64,000 nucleotides of DNA from positions 992,001 through 1,056,000 of the forward strand of contig JASSUH010000001.1 of NCBI GenBank assembly GCA_031963445.1, written 5' to 3'. The notes beneath the pieces are model-generated. The model worked only from the letters and a program-made list of their open reading frames with translations. It made no database searches and was not told where the DNA came from. Position 1 is the stretch's first letter, and each line of letters starts with the position of its first letter. The translations under genes were made by a program, and so were the position numbers. Of the stretch, positions 26,295-33,751 are shown in pieces. The stretch comes from JASSUD01 sp031963445 (lineage in GTDB: Bacteria > Pseudomonadota > Gammaproteobacteria > Burkholderiales > Burkholderiaceae).

Positions 26295-28565
26295 TTACTG
26301 AGTTTGAACGTTAGCTGAAACAACCGCAGTCATATTAATGATGCGTCGCACAGTTGAAGCTGGCGTCATGATCTCTACAGGCTTAGCCGCACCTAATAAG
26401 AAAGGCCCAACGGTAACGCCTTCGCCGCCGGTCATTTTTAAGAGGTTATAGGCGATATTGGCAGCCTCTAGGTTAGGCATAATTAATAAATTAGCTTCGC
26501 CAGATAAGGTGGTACCAGGGAAGGCCGCTTTGCGAATGGCTTCTGATAGGGCCGAGTCGCCGTGCATTTCGCCATCGATCTCTAAGCCAGGCGCACGTGC
26601 ATTGATCAGCGCGCGGGCTTGTGCCATGCGCTGAGATGAGGCGTTTGGCATGCTGCCAAAGTTCGAGCTAGAGAGTAGTGCAACCTTAGGTGTGATACCG
26701 AAACGCTCGATTTCGCGGGCAGCCAGAATAGTCATGTCTGCTAACTGCTCGGCATTGGGCTCTTCATTGACGTAAGTGTCGCAAATGAACAGGTTGCGAC
26801 CAGGCAGCATCAGCAAATTCATCGCTGCAAAATGGTTAACGTCGGCTGCGCGGCCAAGCACCTGCTCAATATATTGCAGGTGGCTATGGTAAGGATTCAC
26901 TAGGCCACAGATCATGCCATCGGCATCGCCTAGGCGAATCAGTATCGCGCCAATCAGCGTATTAAATTTACGCATCGCAGCTTTTGCGATCTCCGGCGTC
27001 ACGCCTGCGCGTGCACCTAGTTGATGGTATTCCTGCCAGCATTTTTGGTAGCGCGTATCGTCTTCTGGGTCGACGATTTCAAAATCTTCATGCGCTTTGA
27101 GTTTTGACCCAATTTTTTTTAAGCGCATTTCGACAACAGCCGGCCGGCCAATAATAATCGGCTTGGCAATTTTTTCTAGCAAGACAAATTGGGCCGCGCG
27201 CAAGACGCGTTCATCTTCCCCTTCAGCAAAGATGATACGGGCAGGCTGCGCTTTGGCCGCGTTAAAGACGGGGCGCATCACCATACTGGTGCGGTAGACC
27301 GTAGCTGCTAGCTGCTCGCGATACGCATCCATATCTTTGATGGGTTGCGTTGCTACACCAGAATCCATTGCGGCTTGTGCGACAGCTGGCGCAATTTTGA
27401 TAATCAAGCGTGGGTCAAAAGGTTTAGGAATTAAATAATCTGGCCCAAACTCGAGCGAATGCCCTTCGTAAGCCTTAGCGACTTCTTCACCTTGATCGGT
27501 CTCTTGCGCAAGTTCGGCAATCGCTTTGACACAAGCGCGTTTCATTTCTTCGGTAATGCGCGTCGCCCCAACATCTAATGCCCCGCGGAAAATAAACGGG
27601 AAGCACAACACATTGTTGACTTGATTGGGGTAATCAGAACGACCCGTGGCGATGATGGCATCAGGACGGGCTTGCTTGGCCACTTCAGGGCGAATTTCAG
27701 GCTCTGGATTAGCCAGCGCGAGAATTAACGGACGCTCGCCCATGCTTTGCACCATTTCTGGCTTTAACACACCGGCGCTCGAGCAACCTAGAAAGACATC
27801 GGCGCCTTGCATGGCGTCAGCCAGCGTACGGGCAGAGGTGTGAACCGCATAGTTCGCTTTACTTGGATCTAATGCTGTGCGCTCATCATGAATCACGCCT
27901 TTAGAATCGACGACTAGAATATTCTCTTTGCGTAAGCCCAAATCCACTAATAAATTAAGGCAAGCAATCGCTGCTGCGCCGGCTCCTGAACAAACCAGTT
28001 TGACCTTGGCGATGTCTTTATTGACAACCTTAAGGCCATTCAGAATAGCGGCTGAGGCAATAATTGCTGTTCCATGCTGATCATCATGGAACACAGGAAT
28101 ATTCATGCGCTCGCTGAGTTTCTTTTCAATATAAAAACACTCAGGCGCTTTGATATCTTCTAGATTAATTCCCCCAAGCGTTGGCTCTAACATCGCAATC
28201 GCATCGATAAGTTTGTCTGGATCGCTCTCAGCGAGCTCGAGATCAAAGACATCAATATCAGCGAATTTTTTAAATAGGCAGCCTTTGCCTTCCATCACTG
28301 GCTTGGCCGCATATGGGCCAATATTGCCCAAGCCCAGTACGGCTGTACCGTTGGTAATGACCCCTACCAGATTGCTGCGCGAGGTGTATTTGCCGACCGC
28401 TTGCGGGTCTTGCTCAATAGCCTCACAGGCAGCCGCGACACCCGGCGAATACGCGAGCGCGAGATCCAGACTATTAGATAAAGGTTTAGTTGGCGTGACC
28501 GCAATCTTGCCAGGGCGGGGATACTGATGATAGGCGAGCGCGCTTTGCTTGAGTTGTTCGTCCAT
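26295..28565 (-). CDS. maeB: NADP-dependent malic enzyme with phosphotransacetylase-like domain
   Basis: Converts malate to pyruvate with NADPH formation. Residues 1 to about 425 are the malic enzyme part: YSPGVAAACEAI, GTAVLGLGNIGPYAAKPVME, the metal-site stretch PVFHDDQHGTAI, and Rossmann VCSGAGAAAIACLNLL. Residues from about 430 form the C-terminal phosphate-acetyltransferase-like domain (FAEGEDERVLRAAQFVLLEK, GLVNPYHSHLQYIEQVLG). 756 aa, typical of MaeB. ATG 28565 gives the family start MDEQLKQSALAYHQYPRPGK; a GTG three codons upstream is less likely. The C-terminal domain is generally regulatory rather than a working transacetylase. Confidence 0.95.
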   Translation of the reverse strand: MDEQLKQSALAYHQYPRPGKIAVTPTKPLSNSLDLALAYSPGVAAACEAIEQDPQAVGKYTSRSNLVGVITNGTAVLGLGNIGPYAAKPVMEGKGCLFKKFADIDVFDLELAESDPDKLIDAIAMLEPTLGGINLEDIKAPECFYIEKKLSERMNIPVFHDDQHGTAIIASAAILNGLKVVNKDIAKVKLVCSGAGAAAIACLNLLVDLGLRKENILVVDSKGVIHDERTALDPSKANYAVHTSARTLADAMQGADVFLGCSSAGVLKPEMVQSMGERPLILALANPEPEIRPEVAKQARPDAIIATGRSDYPNQVNNVLCFPFIFRGALDVGATRITEEMKRACVKAIAELAQETDQGEEVAKAYEGHSLEFGPDYLIPKPFDPRLIIKIAPAVAQAAMDSGVATQPIKDMDAYREQLAATVYRTSMVMRPVFNAAKAQPARIIFAEGEDERVLRAAQFVLLEKIAKPIIIGRPAVVEMRLKKIGSKLKAHEDFEIVDPEDDTRYQKCWQEYHQLGARAGVTPEIAKAAMRKFNTLIGAILIRLGDADGMICGLVNPYHSHLQYIEQVLGRAADVNHFAAMNLLMLPGRNLFICDTYVNEEPNAEQLADMTILAAREIERFGITPKVALLSSSNFGSMPNASSQRMAQARALINARAPGLEIDGEMHGDSALSEAIRKAAFPGTTLSGEANLLIMPNLEAANIAYNLLKMTGGEGVTVGPFLLGAAKPVEIMTPASTVRRIINMTAVVSANVQTQ

Positions 28566-28692
28566 GCTTTTCACTTGGGATAGAAGGGACGGTAGTTTAC
28601 AACGTAGCGGGTCGATGCAAAACCTTTGTGAGTTAAGACAGGCTATTTTTTCTATTTATTAATTAGGGCAAGTTGATCTTCCCTAATAAGTA

Positions 28693-28734
28693 TGCCGGCT
28701 TCAGTCGCTTGATCTCTCGTGGCTGAAGCCGGCA
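28693..28734 (-). terminator. Hairpin at the 3' end of the 92-aa membrane protein gene
   Basis: TGCCGGCTTCAG and CTGAAGCCGGCA form a perfect 12-bp stem with an 18-base loop, 16 bases beyond the stop. A sister hairpin follows the next small gene at 29618-29655. Confidence 0.6.
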
Positions 28735-28750
28735 CAGCGCAGGTTTACTT

Positions 28751-29029
28751 CTAACGGCCGCCAATACCTTTATTGGTTTGTTTATGGTTAATTGTTCCAC
28801 TTTCAAGTTCTGTTGTCGTCGCGTTAGAAGCTGGATTAATTTCTTGATAAGCTGTTCGCAGGGCTCCCGCAAAGCTAAGCCCCATGCTTGTAACCAATGT
28901 TATTGCCGCCATATTATTATTTTGGCAGGCCAATGATATGAATGACCCCACGGCTAAAGTTGCGGCAGTGCCAAAGAGTAATTTGGTAGGGGTATCAATC
29001 TTATCTGCGGTAGAAATCGTTTTTTGCAT
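28751..29029 (-). CDS. Small two-helix membrane protein
   Basis: 92 aa, not recognised. AGGGGTG sits four to five bases before the ATG. After a polar N-terminus (MQKTISTADKIDTPTK) two hydrophobic segments, about residues 17-35 and 41-58 (LLFGTAATLAVGSFISLA, MAAITLVTSMGLSFAGAL), are separated by a short polar turn (CQNNN), giving a compact membrane hairpin. The C-terminus is polar and ends GGR. The hairpin with polar ends recalls the bilobed segment of chlamydial Inc proteins; this is an analogy of topology only. Its upstream region is a copy of the cassette before the next two small genes. Confidence 0.65.
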   Translation of the reverse strand: MQKTISTADKIDTPTKLLFGTAATLAVGSFISLACQNNNMAAITLVTSMGLSFAGALRTAYQEINPASNATTTELESGTINHKQTNKGIGGR

Positions 29030-29079
29030 TTTTCACCCCTGGTACACAAATGTAATTATGCGAGAGCTAAATAAAAATT

Positions 29080-29132
29080 TATAAAATTCGTACGACTCTT
29101 TGAAGCGCTTTGCAATGCCCGATAAAAATGTT
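29080..29132 (-). promoter_or_regulatory. Shared upstream box, copy 1
   Basis: Read on the + strand: ATAAAATTCGTACGA, then AAGCGCTT (palindrome), 13 bases, then TAAAAATGTT. Oriented for transcription of the 92-aa gene on the minus strand, ~50-100 bases before its ATG. Confidence 0.5.
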
Positions 29133-29230
29133 GTTTATCTTGGTATCTACTTTAGGACATTCTAAAAAATAGAAAAGAAGGCGCTAGAAAAAATGTGCTG
29201 TAGAGCGAAATAGAGCTGTAAATTGAAATC

Positions 29231-29312
29231 TTAAGGAACCGATATACCTCCTGTCGTAGCGTTATGCCTCTTTGCCGCGCTAGTGTGCTGGGGTTTTGCA
29301 GAGGTTCCTTAA
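29231..29312. repeat. Family B hairpin repeat, diverged
   Basis: Ends TTAAGGAACC and GGTTCCTTAA are perfectly inverted; the interior has GCGTTATGCCTCTTTGCCGC, and the right arm contains TTTTGCAGAGGTTCC. The left arm has lost the CTCTGCA block. Confidence 0.65.
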
Positions 29313-29337
29313 GCTGCCTAAAGAGGGTTTTGCTAGG

Positions 29338-29494
29338 AATCTGTTCAGGATCTTCAAAAGTGGGTTGTGTTGGGGTTCCTTCGTCACCCCAACCTACGAA
29401 CTGCATCAATGCTTGTAGGTTGGGGTGACGAAGGAACCCCAACATGACTACCAATAACCTCTCAAATCTCTCCTTTTTGAGATCGTGAACAGTT
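29338..29494. repeat. Family C double-hairpin repeat, both short loops
   Basis: CTGTTCAGGATCTTC and GAGATCGTGAACAG are inverted ends. Both internal hairpins have the short loop (TTCCTTCGTC / GACGAAGGAA), so the whole element folds as a cruciform-like pair. Confidence 0.8.
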
Positions 29495-29617
29495 TTAAAG
29501 CAAATTTGATTTTGATATGGCGTGTTACGAGGCAAAAGGGCATTGCAAGATTTCCGCATAAACCTTGTGAAGAGATTCAGCGTCGGAATAATGAGAAGAA
29601 CTGAAAGCAGTATTGTG

Positions 29618-29655
29618 CCGGCTGCAGTCATTGGATTCATTGTGACTGCAGCCGG
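29618..29655 (-). terminator. Hairpin at the 3' end of the 127-aa gene
   Basis: CCGGCTGCAGTCA and TGACTGCAGCCGG form a perfect 13-bp stem with a 12-base loop, 18 bases beyond the stop. Similar in sequence and position to the hairpin at 28693-28734. Confidence 0.6.
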
Positions 29656-29673
29656 TGCAGCACAGGCATGCTT

Positions 29674-30057
29674 TTAGCGGCGAGATCCAGCCTTCTTAAG
29701 GAGTGTAGTGGTTTCTTTAGCCTCATCTTGTATATTTGGAAGTCGTTCTGTACCCGTAACCTTATTTTGCACATTGGGAAGTCGCTCTGTAGCTGTAACC
29801 TCAGGAACTGTTGGTGATTTTTGTAATCTGTCGCTCATTAATTCCGCAGCTGCAAATACAGCGCCCGTAGCCAATGCTGCTAAGCCTGCCGCTGGTAAAG
29901 CCATAAATGCTGATGGTGCCAGTATCGTAAAAAATACGGGAATGCGTAGGTCAAGAGAAGTAGAAGTACCAGCCTGCGGACTAACAAGATCTGAGGCCGA
30001 TTGCGTTGTTGAAGCTACGTTAACGTCCCCAGAAACAATTAGATCATGAGTAATCAT
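29674..30057 (-). CDS. Small membrane protein with short C-terminal repeats
   Basis: 127 aa, not recognised. ATG 30057 has AAGGA a few bases upstream; a longer reading would start in the upstream cassette. The N-terminus is polar (MITHDLIVSGDVNVASTTQS). Residues ~42-72 are hydrophobic (IPVFFTILAPSAFMALPAAG, LAALATGAVFAAA), long enough for one to two membrane passes. The C-terminal third has a 14-residue repeat (TATERLPNVQNKV / TGTERLPNIQDEA) and a basic end (KKAGSRR). It shares its upstream cassette and 3' hairpin type with the 92-aa gene, but the protein sequences do not align. Confidence 0.65.
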   Translation of the reverse strand: MITHDLIVSGDVNVASTTQSASDLVSPQAGTSTSLDLRIPVFFTILAPSAFMALPAAGLAALATGAVFAAAELMSDRLQKSPTVPEVTATERLPNVQNKVTGTERLPNIQDEAKETTTLLKKAGSRR

Positions 30058-30100
30058 TTTCTTTTCCTTATATACAGATAGAGCAAGGGAAGAAGGACGT

Positions 30101-30152
30101 ATAAATTTCGTAAGATTTTTTGCAGCGCTGTGCAAGGCACGATAAAAAATAT
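30101..30152 (-). promoter_or_regulatory. Shared upstream box, copy 2
   Basis: ATAAATTTCGTAAGA, then CAGCGCTG (palindrome), 12 more bases, then TAAAAAATAT. AGCGCT to TAAAAA spacing is 13, as in the other copies. About 45-95 bases before the ATG at 30057. Confidence 0.55.
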
Positions 30153-30379
30153 GGGCCTCTCAGTACCTACTTTAGGGATTTCAAAAAGGCCGAACAGAAA
30201 ACGTTGGAAAAAAGGTATTGCCAAGCGAAATAGGGCTATCTGATTTTCACTAGCTGAATGATTCCATTCTTTATTAAGATCGCACCTCTTAGCCAAGTTG
30301 AAAGTGCCTGACCTCAGGCAAAATTCAGCATTTCTTTAATTTGCTCCTCGCTTTTCTCTTTGCCTAATAGGCTCCCTCT

Positions 30380-30718
30380 ATAACTAATCTTGATCACTTA
30401 TAAATTGCCAACACCACGGTGAAGATTCTCAAGCGCGTCAAATGTTGATAGAGATGGCTGACGCGACCATTCGCGCAGAGATGGGTGTCGAGCATATTGA
30501 TGCGGTAGCGCATAGCGAAACGGTCGGAATCCCTTTCACTGCTTGGTTAGCAGATCGTTTGAATGTACCAATGCAATATGTGCATAAAAAAACAAAGGGT
30601 GTGGCCGAAACGCACAAACTGAAGGTGCCTTGGAAGAAGGGATGCGGGTTTTATGGGGCAAAGGTTTAACCCGCAATGGCCTGAGAAAATTAATGACTGG
30701 AAAGCGTACGTCGCAAAG
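30380..30718 (+). pseudogene. Truncated duplicate of pyrE
   Basis: Aligns with the intact pyrE at 32033. The start codon is ATA instead of ATG (30380), an in-frame TAA follows shortly, about 105 bases of the 5' part are deleted, and later frameshifts remove the PRPP-binding region. Recognisable reading: EMADATIRAEMGVEHIDAVA and GIPFTAWLADRLNVPMQYVH. The match continues to about 30718, where it runs antisense through the last codons of the next gene. It arose with a segmental duplication that included the upstream cassette of the neighbouring membrane-protein genes. Confidence 0.85.
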
Positions 30719-31739
30719 CTTTTGAAGGTGGTTTTACTGTTTTTTGACCTGGACCTGGAACTGAAGCAGTACGCTTGAGGGGTACAGGAGTACCCTGAGT
30801 AGCCGCAGACACAGAAGTCGTCCGAGCTGCCGTCCTTTCTGTTTGTTCGACGTGATGAGTAGAAGATGGTTGGTCTCGATCTGGGCTGTCCTGCGTGGGT
30901 GTGACACGTTTCCTTAAAAGAGGTTGTTCAGCCTCATCATCCTGAGAGTTAGAGCCCGGTATATTGTTGGGATTTCCATCTCGTAGCCTTTCTTCTAGTT
31001 GCTGGGTATAGAGACTCGACTGTTTTTCTGGAATGGGCATTAGTGGAGCGGCAACTGGGGCATCTGCATTGAAAAGAGGTGACCCAACTCCATAAGGCGG
31101 AGAGTCAGAGTTCACTATATTGTAGGCACTTTCCCCTCGCAGATTTTGTTCTGGGCCATAGGGATTCAACTTTTTTTCTATAGTTGATGAGTAGCTTGGT
31201 GGTTTTTCGGAGTAGCTTGGTGGTTTCTCAGAGTAGGTTTGTTTGTAGTCATAGGCTGCTGCATTTTCTGGGACCGTGTTCTTCTCTTTATATCGTTCTT
31301 TTATGTATTTTATTATTCTTCCCAAAATAAGTCCGAGAGCCACGGAAACTACCTGACTAGTACTATGAAGATGTTGAAGAAGATTATGTTTTTTCTTAGG
31401 AGGCTGTTCCTTGTCAGCCTGGGAAGCTTCTTCTGGTGACGTTGGTGGATTTGTGTGTGCTTGAGTTTCTGCGTAAGAGGGGGGAAGCCCATCAGACTTT
31501 TGAATGAATTCTTTTTCCGCGTAAGGAGGAAGCTTATCAAATTCTTGAGTGAAGTCTTCTTCAATGAGTTCTTTGATGTCCCTAGAAGAATTATGAGGCT
31601 CATGCTGCTCTGTATCAGCGCTGGGAGTTGTACTTTCTGGTGACGTTGGTGGATCTGATGGCGTTTGAGCCATCGGAGCTGCTGTCTTTTTGAGGAGTAG
31701 CTCCTCATCAAGCTCTTGAGTGGGATTTTCAACAGCCAT
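30690..31739 (-). CDS. Proline-rich protein with multiple PPxY motifs and one hydrophobic segment
   Basis: 349 aa, not recognised as a family. GAGG lies seven bases before the ATG. Mostly disordered by composition (Pro, Ser, Glu, Thr). Three PPSY motifs stand at about residues 86-89, 173-176 and 180-183 (the last two in tandem, KPPSYSEKPPSYSS), with LPPY at 70-73 and SPPY at 213-216. A hydrophobic segment at about 129-143 (QVVSVALGLILGRII) separates the first two motifs from the others. PPxY is the ligand of WW domains in Nedd4/Rsp5 ubiquitin ligases. The final ~8 residues are encoded antisense to the pyrE remnant. No signal peptide. Host-directed function is inferred. Confidence 0.75.
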   Translation of the reverse strand: MAVENPTQELDEELLLKKTAAPMAQTPSDPPTSPESTTPSADTEQHEPHNSSRDIKELIEEDFTQEFDKLPPYAEKEFIQKSDGLPPSYAETQAHTNPPTSPEEASQADKEQPPKKKHNLLQHLHSTSQVVSVALGLILGRIIKYIKERYKEKNTVPENAAAYDYKQTYSEKPPSYSEKPPSYSSTIEKKLNPYGPEQNLRGESAYNIVNSDSPPYGVGSPLFNADAPVAAPLMPIPEKQSSLYTQQLEERLRDGNPNNIPGSNSQDDEAEQPLLRKRVTPTQDSPDRDQPSSTHHVEQTERTAARTTSVSAATQGTPVPLKRTASVPGPGQKTVKPPSKALRRTLSSH

Positions 31740-31780
31740 TTTTTTACCTCATATATAGTTATAGCCAGAAAGCAAGGACG

Positions 31781-31833
31781 TATAAATTTCGTACGATTTT
31801 TTACAGCGCTGTGTAGCGCGCGTTAAAAAATAT
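31781..31833 (-). promoter_or_regulatory. Shared upstream box, copy 3
   Basis: TATAAATTTCGTACGA, then ACAGCGCTGT (10-base palindrome), then TAAAAAATAT 13 bases after AGCGCT. About 45-95 bases before the ATG of the PPxY gene. Homology to copy 2 continues outward into the pyrE 5' region. Confidence 0.55.
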
Positions 31834-32032
31834 CGATATCTCGGTATCTACTTTATGGATTTCAAAAAAGCCGAACAGAAAGCGTTGGAAAAAAAGTGTG
31901 GCAAAGCGAAATAGGGCTATCTGATTTTATCCAGCTGAATGACTCCAGTATTTCTTAGGATCTCACCCTGAGCCAAGTTGAAAAGGTCTGATCTCAGGTA
32001 GAATTCAGCACTTCCTTAATTTATTCCTGGCT

Positions 32033-32716
32033 ATGACTACTCTTGATCACACACAAATTGCGGATACCACGGCGAAGATTTTGCTGGATATCAAAGCAGT
32101 GCATTGCAATGCAGCTGAACCTTTTGTTTTGACTTCTGGCGCACGCAGCCCGGTTTATATCGATTGCCGCAAAATCATTTCTTTTCCTCAGGCACGTCAA
32201 ACGTTGATGCAGATGGCCGAGGCGATCATTCGCGCGGAAATTGGCGTCGAGCATATTGATGCAGTAGCAGGTGGCGAAACGGCAGGCATTCCGTTCGCTG
32301 CTTGGTTGGCAGATCGCTTGAATTTACCCATGCAATATGTGCGCAAAAAACCCAAAGGATTTGGCCGCAATGCACAAATTGAAGGTGCGTTGGAAGAAGG
32401 GATGCGCGTTCTACTGGTCGAAGATTTAACGACCAATGGTCTGAGCAAAATCAATTTCTGCGAAGCGTTACGTCGCGCAGGTGCTGTGCTGAATCATGTA
32501 TTTGTGTTGTTCCACTACGATATCTTCAAAGAAAGCCGTCAAACGCTAAAGAACATCGATGTCGAACTACATGCATTAGCCACTTGGTGGGACGTATTAC
32601 GCGTAGCCAAGCAAACTAACTACTTTGATGCTAATACGTTGAGCGAAGTTGAAAAATTCTTGCATGCGCCAGCTGAATGGTCAGTTGCGCATGGTGGGGT
32701 TGCTGCACTTGATTAA
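32033..32716 (+). CDS. pyrE: Orotate phosphoribosyltransferase
   Basis: Forms orotidine 5'-phosphate from orotate and PRPP in pyrimidine synthesis. Family marks: PFVLTSGARSPVYIDCRKII, AVAGGETAGIPFAAWLADRL, YVRKKPKGFGRNAQIEG, and the PRPP-binding motif VLLVEDLTTNGLSKINFCEA. 227 aa, the normal size. ATG 32033 gives MTTLDHTQIADTTAKILLD. Divergent from the PPxY gene with ~290 bases between, which are part of the duplicated segment. A decayed copy lies 1.7 kb upstream, but this one appears intact. Confidence 0.95.
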   Translation: MTTLDHTQIADTTAKILLDIKAVHCNAAEPFVLTSGARSPVYIDCRKIISFPQARQTLMQMAEAIIRAEIGVEHIDAVAGGETAGIPFAAWLADRLNLPMQYVRKKPKGFGRNAQIEGALEEGMRVLLVEDLTTNGLSKINFCEALRRAGAVLNHVFVLFHYDIFKESRQTLKNIDVELHALATWWDVLRVAKQTNYFDANTLSEVEKFLHAPAEWSVAHGGVAALD

Positions 32717-32729
32717 GCAAAAGTGCATT

Positions 32730-32896
32730 AGAGGCTGTTGGTATGCATGTTGGGGTTCCGTATTTAATTAAATGAGTCACCCCAACCTACAATTTTGGCA
32801 ATGTTCGTAGGTTGGGGTGACGAAGGAACCCCAACATGATTACCGATAACCTTTCAAATCTCTCCTCTTTGAGATCATGAGCAGGTTCTTATGAAC
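32730..32896. repeat. Family C double-hairpin repeat
   Basis: Follows pyrE by 13 bases. It holds one long-loop hairpin (with ATTTAATTAAAT) and one short-loop hairpin (GACGAAGGA loop), and ends TTTGAGATCATGAGCAGG. The rest of the gap to 33037 shows nothing else. Confidence 0.75.
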
Positions 32897-33037
32897 AATT
32901 ACGGTCTTTAGCTATGCCGAGTAAAAATGGTGTAAGGCAATATGAGTGGGGCGCTAGATGAGCATCTGATGCGAATTCAGATGTTAATAGTGCTTGCAAG
33001 TGATTCAGTGCTACTCATCTATTAACTAGGAACATCT

Positions 33038-33613
33038 ATGCCAAAGATCGTTATTGTTTATCACAGTGGTTATGGCCATACCAAAAAGCTCGCTGAGGCG
33101 GTGTTAGCTGGCGTGAAAGAAGTTGAGACTAACGCGCAGCTTATAGCAGTGAACGAGATGGTTGAGCAGACATGGGAAGAGCTAAACGCGGCCGATGCCA
33201 TTATTTTTGGTGCGCCAACTTATATGGGTGGCCCATCTGCAGACTTTAAAAAGTTTGCCGATGCTAGCTCAAAACCTTGGGCTACACAAAAATGGAAAGA
33301 TAAAATCGCCGCGGGCTTTACAAATTCAGCCACGGTTAACGGCGATAAATTCCTGACCATTTCTTACCTGATGACGCTAGCTATGCAGCACGGCATGATT
33401 TGGGTGGGAACTGGCATGTTGCCATCGAATAAAAAATCCTCAGTGCGTGATGACCTTAACTATGTGGGTGGCTTTAGCGGCTTGCTCTCTCTTTCGCCAG
33501 CTGATGCCTCTGTTGAAGAAGCGCCGGCTGTGGGAGACCTTGAAACAGCTAAAGTATTCGGTGCGCGCGTGGCCACTATTACATTGCGTTGGACTAAAAG
33601 CCTAGCTCCTTAA
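33038..33613 (+). CDS. Flavodoxin-family NAD(P)H-dependent FMN oxidoreductase (WrbA-like)
   Basis: 191 aa. N-terminal FMN phosphate loop VIVYHSGYGHTKKLAEAV, then AIIFGAPTYMGGPSADFKKF, the flavodoxin-fold FMN-ring loop. The second half (KIAAGFTNSATVNGDKFLTI, MIWVGTGMLP) fits the WrbA/flavodoxin NAD(P)H:quinone reductase group that performs two-electron quinone reduction in the cytosol. It is monocistronic: a family C repeat lies upstream and a stem-forming region around 33631-33691 (CTGCCTCATTC / GAGTGAGGCAG) follows. Exact substrate unknown. Confidence 0.88.
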   Translation: MPKIVIVYHSGYGHTKKLAEAVLAGVKEVETNAQLIAVNEMVEQTWEELNAADAIIFGAPTYMGGPSADFKKFADASSKPWATQKWKDKIAAGFTNSATVNGDKFLTISYLMTLAMQHGMIWVGTGMLPSNKKSSVRDDLNYVGGFSGLLSLSPADASVEEAPAVGDLETAKVFGARVATITLRWTKSLAP

Positions 33614-33630
33614 ATTAAAGTAGTGCTGCC

Positions 33631-33691
33631 TCATTCAGATAATGAATGTCGGCCAACGCAAAGATAATTTTTGCGCAGGAGTGAGGCAGAC
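33631..33691 (+). terminator. Stem-loop after the flavodoxin gene
   Basis: CTGCCTCATTC and GAGTGAGGCAG pair with one bulge, with an inner GCAAA/TTTGC stem. Position just beyond the stop suggests a terminator. Confidence 0.4.
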
Positions 33692-33751
33692 TTTCGTTAA
33701 TGTATCGACAGGTTTTATCAATAAAAACCATCCTAAATAACGACTAAATCA

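Noticed and set aside
28663..28872. 69-residue minus-strand frame across a hairpin
   Set aside because: Overlaps the 92-aa membrane protein in another frame and includes its terminator hairpin.
29152..29640. 162-residue open frame on the minus strand
   Set aside because: It consists largely of family B and C repeats read as protein, with no ribosome site at its start and no conserved features.
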